Below, one piece after another: positions 6,450 through 9,419 of a stretch of 9,419 nucleotides of DNA. This DNA comes from an uncultured bacterium (GTDB lineage: Bacteria > Cyanobacteriota > Vampirovibrionia > Gastranaerophilales > Gastranaerophilaceae). The notes beneath the pieces were generated by a model that worked only from the letters and a program-made list of their open reading frames with translations, was not told the DNA's origin and did no database searches. The stretch covers positions 1 through 9,419 of the forward strand of contig CANAXK010000050.1 in the NCBI GenBank assembly GCA_947365485.1, in the 5' to 3' direction. Numbering within the stretch: the first letter of the stretch is position 1; every line of letters begins with the position of its first letter. The position numbers were made by a program, and so were the translations under genes.

Positions 6450-7148
6450 CTAGTTTGCAGAGCCTAGTTGGCTTATAACTTTTTGTAAGTTGGAGCTCTC
6501 AAGCAAAAATATCTGCCTGTTTGCTTCAAAATTCCTCACAACCGGCTTGACTGAGAGAAACTCGTTCTGAATAGTAACGTTAGAATGCTCATTGTACCCT
6601 TGTTTTACGTCAGGATTTATAACCGCCATACCGTTTGCGTCCACTATTCCAAGGTATCCTGCCTGCAAAAGCTCATTTGAGCCCTTATCATAAACGCTCA
6701 CCATACCTTTTGAATTAACAAAAACCTCTTTAGGGTTATCAGGCACAATCGGCAACTTTATTGGCATACCGGCATCAGATAGCACTGGGCAGTCTTCAAG
6801 GTTCAACAGATTTCCGTACCTGTCCAACTTAAAACGCCCGTCACGTGTAAGTTTAACCCCTTCCGGAGTCTGTATCTGGAAGTAGCCTTTGTTTGCCATG
6901 GTTATGTCGAGCGGATTTCTTGAGACCATGATACGACCAACCTCGTCGTCTACAGTACTCGAAAGCCCATGTACACCGATGTATTCGCTAAAAGACGAAA
7001 CCACCGGTTCGCGTCTTTGGAACCCGACCTTATCAAAGCCTGCAACGTTTTCGTTAATCATTCCTAAGATTTCACTCTGTACGTGCATTGCCCTGATTGA
7101 GGATTTCATCCCCTGCTCACAGAATCTTACACCGCCGTTGATTTGCAT
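6450..7148 (-). CDS. Flagellar hook-basal body protein, FlgF-like rod protein
   Basis: 232 residues and first in the operon. The FlgE/F/G core is clear: NPLDITMANKGYFQIQTPEG, then LTRDGRFKLDRYGNL, and near the end HSNVTIQNEFLSVKPVVRNFEANRQIF, corresponding to the SNV...EM...R.FE.N motif. The N-terminal rod motif is divergent: NENVAGFDKVGFQRRE where relatives have ANNLANxxTxGFKR, with Gly in place of the conserved second Asn. By elimination, and from its position beside the FlgG-like gene, I take it as the FlgF-like rod subunit, but FlgG-type function is possible. The ATG at 7148 follows AGAGGT (7155-7160) at 6 nt. A sigma70-like promoter lies about 50 nt upstream. The gap to the next gene is 12 nt. 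Confidence 0.82.
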   Translation of the reverse strand: MQINGGVRFCEQGMKSSIRAMHVQSEILGMINENVAGFDKVGFQRREPVVSSFSEYIGVHGLSSTVDDEVGRIMVSRNPLDITMANKGYFQIQTPEGVKLTRDGRFKLDRYGNLLNLEDCPVLSDAGMPIKLPIVPDNPKEVFVNSKGMVSVYDKGSNELLQAGYLGIVDANGMAVINPDVKQGYNEHSNVTIQNEFLSVKPVVRNFEANRQIFLLESSNLQKVISQLGSAN

Positions 7149-7170
7149 AGTTGTACCTCTTTTATTTGTG

Positions 7171-7225
7171 TAATCGGATAATTAGTATAATCGCTTGAGT
7201 AAAACTTTATAAAATCATCCGATTA
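7171..7225. repeat. 9-bp inverted repeat around the flagellar operon promoter
   Basis: TAATCGGAT (7171-7179) and its exact reverse complement ATCCGATTA (7217-7225) are separated by 37 bp. One arm sits in the -35/-10 spacer of the flagellar promoter, the other in its leader. A third partial copy, TAATCG, lies at 7188-7193, just inside the predicted transcript start. The spacing suits a DNA-looping or two-site regulator rather than a simple hairpin. The regulator is unknown. Confidence 0.4.
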
Positions 7226-7235
7226 GTGTAGTCAA
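7206..7235 (-). promoter_or_regulatory. Sigma70-type promoter of the flagellar rod operon
   Basis: On the minus strand TTGACT (-35, 7235-7230; 5 of 6 consensus) and TATAAA (-10, 7211-7206; 5 of 6) are separated by 18 bp. Transcription would start near 7199, leaving a leader of about 50 nt that contains the AGAGGT ribosome site. This is the best promoter match in the window. Confidence 0.55.
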
Positions 7236-7284
7236 TATCTCTTATAAGAAACTTTTTCAGAAAGTCAACATAAATACGCAATCT

Positions 7285-7314
7285 GTTGTAGTGGCAACAT
7301 GTTGCATTTGCAAC
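7285..7314. promoter_or_regulatory. Tandem dyad operator upstream of the efflux pump gene
   Basis: Two 14-bp units of the form GTTGYAKTKGCAAC (7285-7298 and 7301-7314; 11 of 14 bases identical) lie 16 bp apart. Together they form four alternating half-sites (GTTGY/GCAAC), and the 30 bp as a whole matches its own reverse complement at 22 of 30 positions; the central GCAACATGTTGC (7294-7305) is a perfect palindrome. A weaker GCAAT half-site lies at 7278-7282. The array covers the probable -35 box, as expected for a TetR- or MarR-type repressor of a drug pump. No such regulator gene is in the window. Confidence 0.55.
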
Positions 7315-7330
7315 ACTGGTGTGATACGAT
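7302..7330 (+). promoter_or_regulatory. Candidate extended -10 promoter of the MFS efflux gene
   Basis: TGATACGAT (7322-7330) fits an extended -10 (TGn plus TACGAT). TTGCAT (7302-7307), 17 bp upstream, serves as a weak -35 and lies inside the dyad array. Transcription would start near 7337, followed by AGGA (7347-7350) 7 nt before the ATG. Confidence 0.4.
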
Positions 7331-7357
7331 TTCTTTATACTAAAATAGGAAAAGATT

Positions 7358-8902
7358 ATGGCGGAAAATATAGAAGAGCAAAAAATTAATCCTTGGCTTG
7401 CGTGTTTGCCAACAATGGCAGCGGCTTTCATGTTCGTTCTGGACGAAACAATTGCGAACGTTGCGCTTCCTCACATGGCGGGGAGTTTTTCGGTAAGCAG
7501 GGAAGAGTCCATGTGGATTCTGACTTTCTACCTGATTGCGAGCGGTATCGTAATCCCGATGGTTGGCTGGTTCAGCAAGGTTATGGGGCGTAAGAACTTT
7601 TTTATATTCTCAATAATTCTCTTCACAATCGCTTCTGCGCTTTGTGGGCTTTCCCAAAACCTTGAGCAGATGGTGCTTTCCCGTATACTGCAAGGTATTG
7701 GAGGCGGCGGTTTGCTTCCGATTTCACAGGCTATTTTGCTTGAGAACTTCAAGCCGACAGAGCGTGGGAAGGCAATGGCAATGTTCGGACTTGTAATCGT
7801 AATTGCGCCTATTATCGGGCCGGTACTTGGCGGGTGGATTACAGAAAACTGGTCATGGCCGTTTATTTATTTTATCAACATTCCGATTGGTGTTATTGCG
7901 GTATTCTTATCCAAGACATTCATTTACGACCCTCCGTATGCACAGAAGCAAAAGGGGGTTAAGACTGACGCCTTCGGCTTCTTCACGCTTACAATCTGGC
8001 TTTTGACTTTGCAGATTGTGCTTGACAAAGGTAACAACGCTGACTGGTTCAATGCGCCCTGGATATGCTGGCTTTCAGCTCTATCTTGCATAACAGGGCT
8101 GGCGTTTTTGATTTCGCAGATAAAAAACAAGGAAGCGCTGGTTGATTTATCAGTGTTTAAGGATAAAAACTATTTAATCGGTACTCTTGTGCAGATTGTA
8201 ATGCAGGCTGTATTATTGGCTTCGCTTGCGATTCTTCCGCAATTCCTGCAATCGCTCATGGGCTACGATGCTTATAAGAGCGGGCTTTCAATGATGCCTC
8301 GCGGATTAGGAGCCCTGCTTGCGATGGTGCTTTGTGCTTCGCTTGCAAACCTTATTGACAACAGAATCCTAGTTATGATAGGTCTTGGTTGCATTGGTGC
8401 AGGAAGCTGGATGCTCGGATGTTTGAATCTTGAATTTTCAACAATGAATATTGCCGTCCCGAATTTTTTATTCGGTGTTGGATTAGGTTTGGCAATGATT
8501 CCGATTATTACGCTGTCTGTTGCAACAATCCGGAACGACCAGATGACAAACGCGAGCGGGCTTCAAAACCTGTTGAAGAACATCGGTGGTGCTTTCGGGA
8601 CCTCGATTGTTGCGACCTTGCTTTCAAGAGGGGCGCAGAAGCACCAGTACATGCTTATCCAGCATCTTACAGACACTGCCCAGGCTTATTCAGAGAGGAT
8701 TCAGGCGTACTCAAGTGCGTTTATGTCCACAGTTGACCCGCACACTGCGACTTACATGGGGCAGCACACTGCTTATCAGCTTTTGATGCAGCAGGCTAAC
8801 CTTGCAGCGTTTATTGACGCGTTCAGGGTGTTTGCGGTGGCAAGTGTTATCATTATTCCGTTGATTTTGCTGCTTAAGAATTTGAAAAAAGAAGAGGCAT
8901 AG
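7358..8902 (+). CDS. emrB: MFS drug efflux transporter, DHA2 family (EmrB/QacA type), 14 helices
   Basis: 514 residues, the length of EmrB. Family motifs occur in order: LDETIANVALPHM (28-40, motif D1 in helix 1), GWFSKVMGRK (70-79, motif A between helices 2 and 3), SRILQGIGGG (108-117, motif B), GLVIVIAPIIGPVLGG (144-159, the antiporter motif C in helix 5) and the EmrB-typical WSWPFIYFINIPIG (165-178). Later helices and the Q/A-rich loop before the last helix also fit. Known role: proton-driven export of hydrophobic compounds; in Gram-negatives it works with the HlyD-type adaptor EmrA and an outer-membrane channel. Neither partner gene is in the window, so it may act alone or with a distant adaptor. 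The start is supported by AGGA at 7347-7350. The upstream dyad array suggests repression relieved by a ligand. The response regulator gene starts 44 nt after the TAG. Confidence 0.92.
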   Translation: MAENIEEQKINPWLACLPTMAAAFMFVLDETIANVALPHMAGSFSVSREESMWILTFYLIASGIVIPMVGWFSKVMGRKNFFIFSIILFTIASALCGLSQNLEQMVLSRILQGIGGGGLLPISQAILLENFKPTERGKAMAMFGLVIVIAPIIGPVLGGWITENWSWPFIYFINIPIGVIAVFLSKTFIYDPPYAQKQKGVKTDAFGFFTLTIWLLTLQIVLDKGNNADWFNAPWICWLSALSCITGLAFLISQIKNKEALVDLSVFKDKNYLIGTLVQIVMQAVLLASLAILPQFLQSLMGYDAYKSGLSMMPRGLGALLAMVLCASLANLIDNRILVMIGLGCIGAGSWMLGCLNLEFSTMNIAVPNFLFGVGLGLAMIPIITLSVATIRNDQMTNASGLQNLLKNIGGAFGTSIVATLLSRGAQKHQYMLIQHLTDTAQAYSERIQAYSSAFMSTVDPHTATYMGQHTAYQLLMQQANLAAFIDAFRVFAVASVIIIPLILLLKNLKKEEA

Positions 8903-8908
8903 CTTTTG

Positions 8909-8938
8909 TTAACATAATTCTAACAATTTTAATGTAAG
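8909..8938 (+). promoter_or_regulatory. Pho-box-like 11-bp direct repeats before the response regulator gene
   Basis: TTAACATA (8909-8916) and CTAACAAT (8920-8927) are 8-bp units at an 11-bp period; a third, degenerate unit, AATGTAAG, follows at the same period (8931-8938). The TTAACA-N5-CTAACA layout resembles Bacillus PhoP sites and the 8+3 layout of cyanobacterial Pho boxes. A possible -10 (TAAGAT, 8935-8940, or TTTAAT, 8928-8933) follows, and the normal -35 position is taken by the repeats, as at activator-dependent promoters. Confidence 0.4.
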
Positions 8939-8946
8939 ATAGAGTT

Positions 8947-9419
8947 ATGGCAAATAGTAAAATTTTGATAGTGGATGATGAAGTAGACATTTGCGACCTT
9001 ATAGAAATGACGCTTTCATCAAATGGGTTTAGCAATATAAAATCAGTACACGACGGTAAAAGTGCCATCCAAATGGCAACAGACTGGGCTCCGGATATGG
9101 TTTTGCTTGATTTAATGCTTCCGGAAGTTGACGGGCTCGGGGTTTGCAAGGAATTAAAGAGCAACGAAAAGACTTCAAAGATTCCAATAATTATACTGAC
9201 TGCAAAGAGCACAGAGCATGATATTGTAACAGGGCTTGAGCTTGGTGCGGATGATTATATAACGAAGCCCTTTAGCAACAAGGTTCTGGTAGCAAGGATA
9301 AAAGCGCGGTTAAGGGATTGCGCAAAAGAGATTTTAATAAAATACAAAGAGCTTGTAATCAACATAAACGAGCATTCGGTTTTTCTGGATGGCGAAGCTT
9401 TAGAGCTTACCTACAGCGA
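8947..9419 (+). CDS. OmpR/PhoB-family response regulator (3' end beyond window)
   Basis: 157 residues are visible and the frame is open at the right edge. The receiver domain (about 1-125) is complete: acidic pair DD at 10-11, phospho-acceptor Asp55 in LLDLMLPEVDG, Thr85 in IIILTAK and Lys107 in DDYITKPF. The linker and the first beta-strands of a winged-helix DNA-binding domain follow (KYKELVINI, then FLDGEALELTYS), the usual start of the OmpR/PhoB C-terminus. Role: phosphorylated by a sensor histidine kinase, it dimerises and binds direct repeats. The cognate kinase often follows and would lie outside the window. The upstream TTAACA repeats hint at autoregulation and a PhoB/PhoP/SphR-like job, but the sensed signal is unknown. 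The ATG at 8947 has only AGAG 2 nt upstream, a poor ribosome site, yet the protein start MANSKILIVDDE is normal. Confidence 0.92.
   Translation, partial: MANSKILIVDDEVDICDLIEMTLSSNGFSNIKSVHDGKSAIQMATDWAPDMVLLDLMLPEVDGLGVCKELKSNEKTSKIPIIILTAKSTEHDIVTGLELGADDYITKPFSNKVLVARIKARLRDCAKEILIKYKELVININEHSVFLDGEALELTYS

Noticed and set aside
7187..7209. Sigma-28-like flagellar promoter on the minus strand (TAAAGTTT then GCGATTAT)
   Set aside because: The spacer is 7 bp instead of the usual 11 and the -10 half is imperfect; TTGACT-18-TATAAA just upstream is the better promoter.
7336..7341. TATACT as the -10 of the MFS gene
   Set aside because: Transcription would begin at the ribosome site itself and no -35 lies 16-19 bp upstream; the extended -10 at 7322-7330 fits better.
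8874..9212. Minus-strand 112-codon open frame opposite the response regulator
   Set aside because: It is the antisense of a clear receiver domain, has no ribosome site, and its peptide resembles nothing; it is a shadow.

Overview
The window looks like chromosomal DNA of a non-photosynthetic, gut-type relative of cyanobacteria (Vampirovibrionia/Melainabacteria, order Gastranaerophilales). This is an inference from the combination of a tail-fibre-like protein with an S74 chaperone domain, a multi-pass protein starting with an ISFKGF-type motif, a compact flagellar rod operon and moderate GC. No single marker gene proves it. I see no tRNA, rRNA, CRISPR array, insertion sequence or integrase.

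Left part (1-2298): the 3' end of a tail-fibre/adhesin-like gene ending in an S74 autoprocessing domain and coiled coil, closed by a strong intrinsic terminator (581-616). It converges on an unknown membrane protein gene (607-1584, minus). That gene is divergent, by only 24 bp, from a pnuC-type vitamin B3-riboside transporter gene (1609-2298).

Middle part (2341-4908): a MATE efflux transporter gene whose reading frame is broken once, at an A7 run (3004-3010). It overlaps tail-to-tail with a prephenate dehydratase-like gene (3715-4560, minus). That protein keeps the PDT-plus-ACT architecture but appears to have lost all four residues considered catalytic. A small orphan gene (4642-4908) follows, divergent from it.

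Right-centre (4911-7148, minus): a four-gene flagellar rod operon reading FlgF-like, FlgG-like, FlgB, FlgC, with 7-12 nt gaps. The three internal junctions place a Shine-Dalgarno over or beside the upstream TAG stop. A sigma70-type promoter and a 9-bp inverted repeat lie upstream. These proteins would form the rod crossing the periplasm; no hook, motor or export gene and no fliE is in view.

Right part (7149-9419): a 209-bp divergent control region. Its MFS side carries four GTTGY/GCAAC half-sites over the probable -35 box, a likely drug-responsive operator for the DHA2/EmrB-type efflux pump (7358-8902). Downstream, an OmpR/PhoB-family response regulator (8947 to the right edge) starts just after 11-bp-period TTAACA-like repeats resembling a Pho box.

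The most notable points are the catalytically degenerate PheA-like protein, the single-nucleotide break in the MATE gene, and three regulatory architectures (MFS operator, flagellar promoter with inverted repeat, Pho-box-like repeats). Stop codons are also odd: TAG 7, TAA 4, TGA 0.
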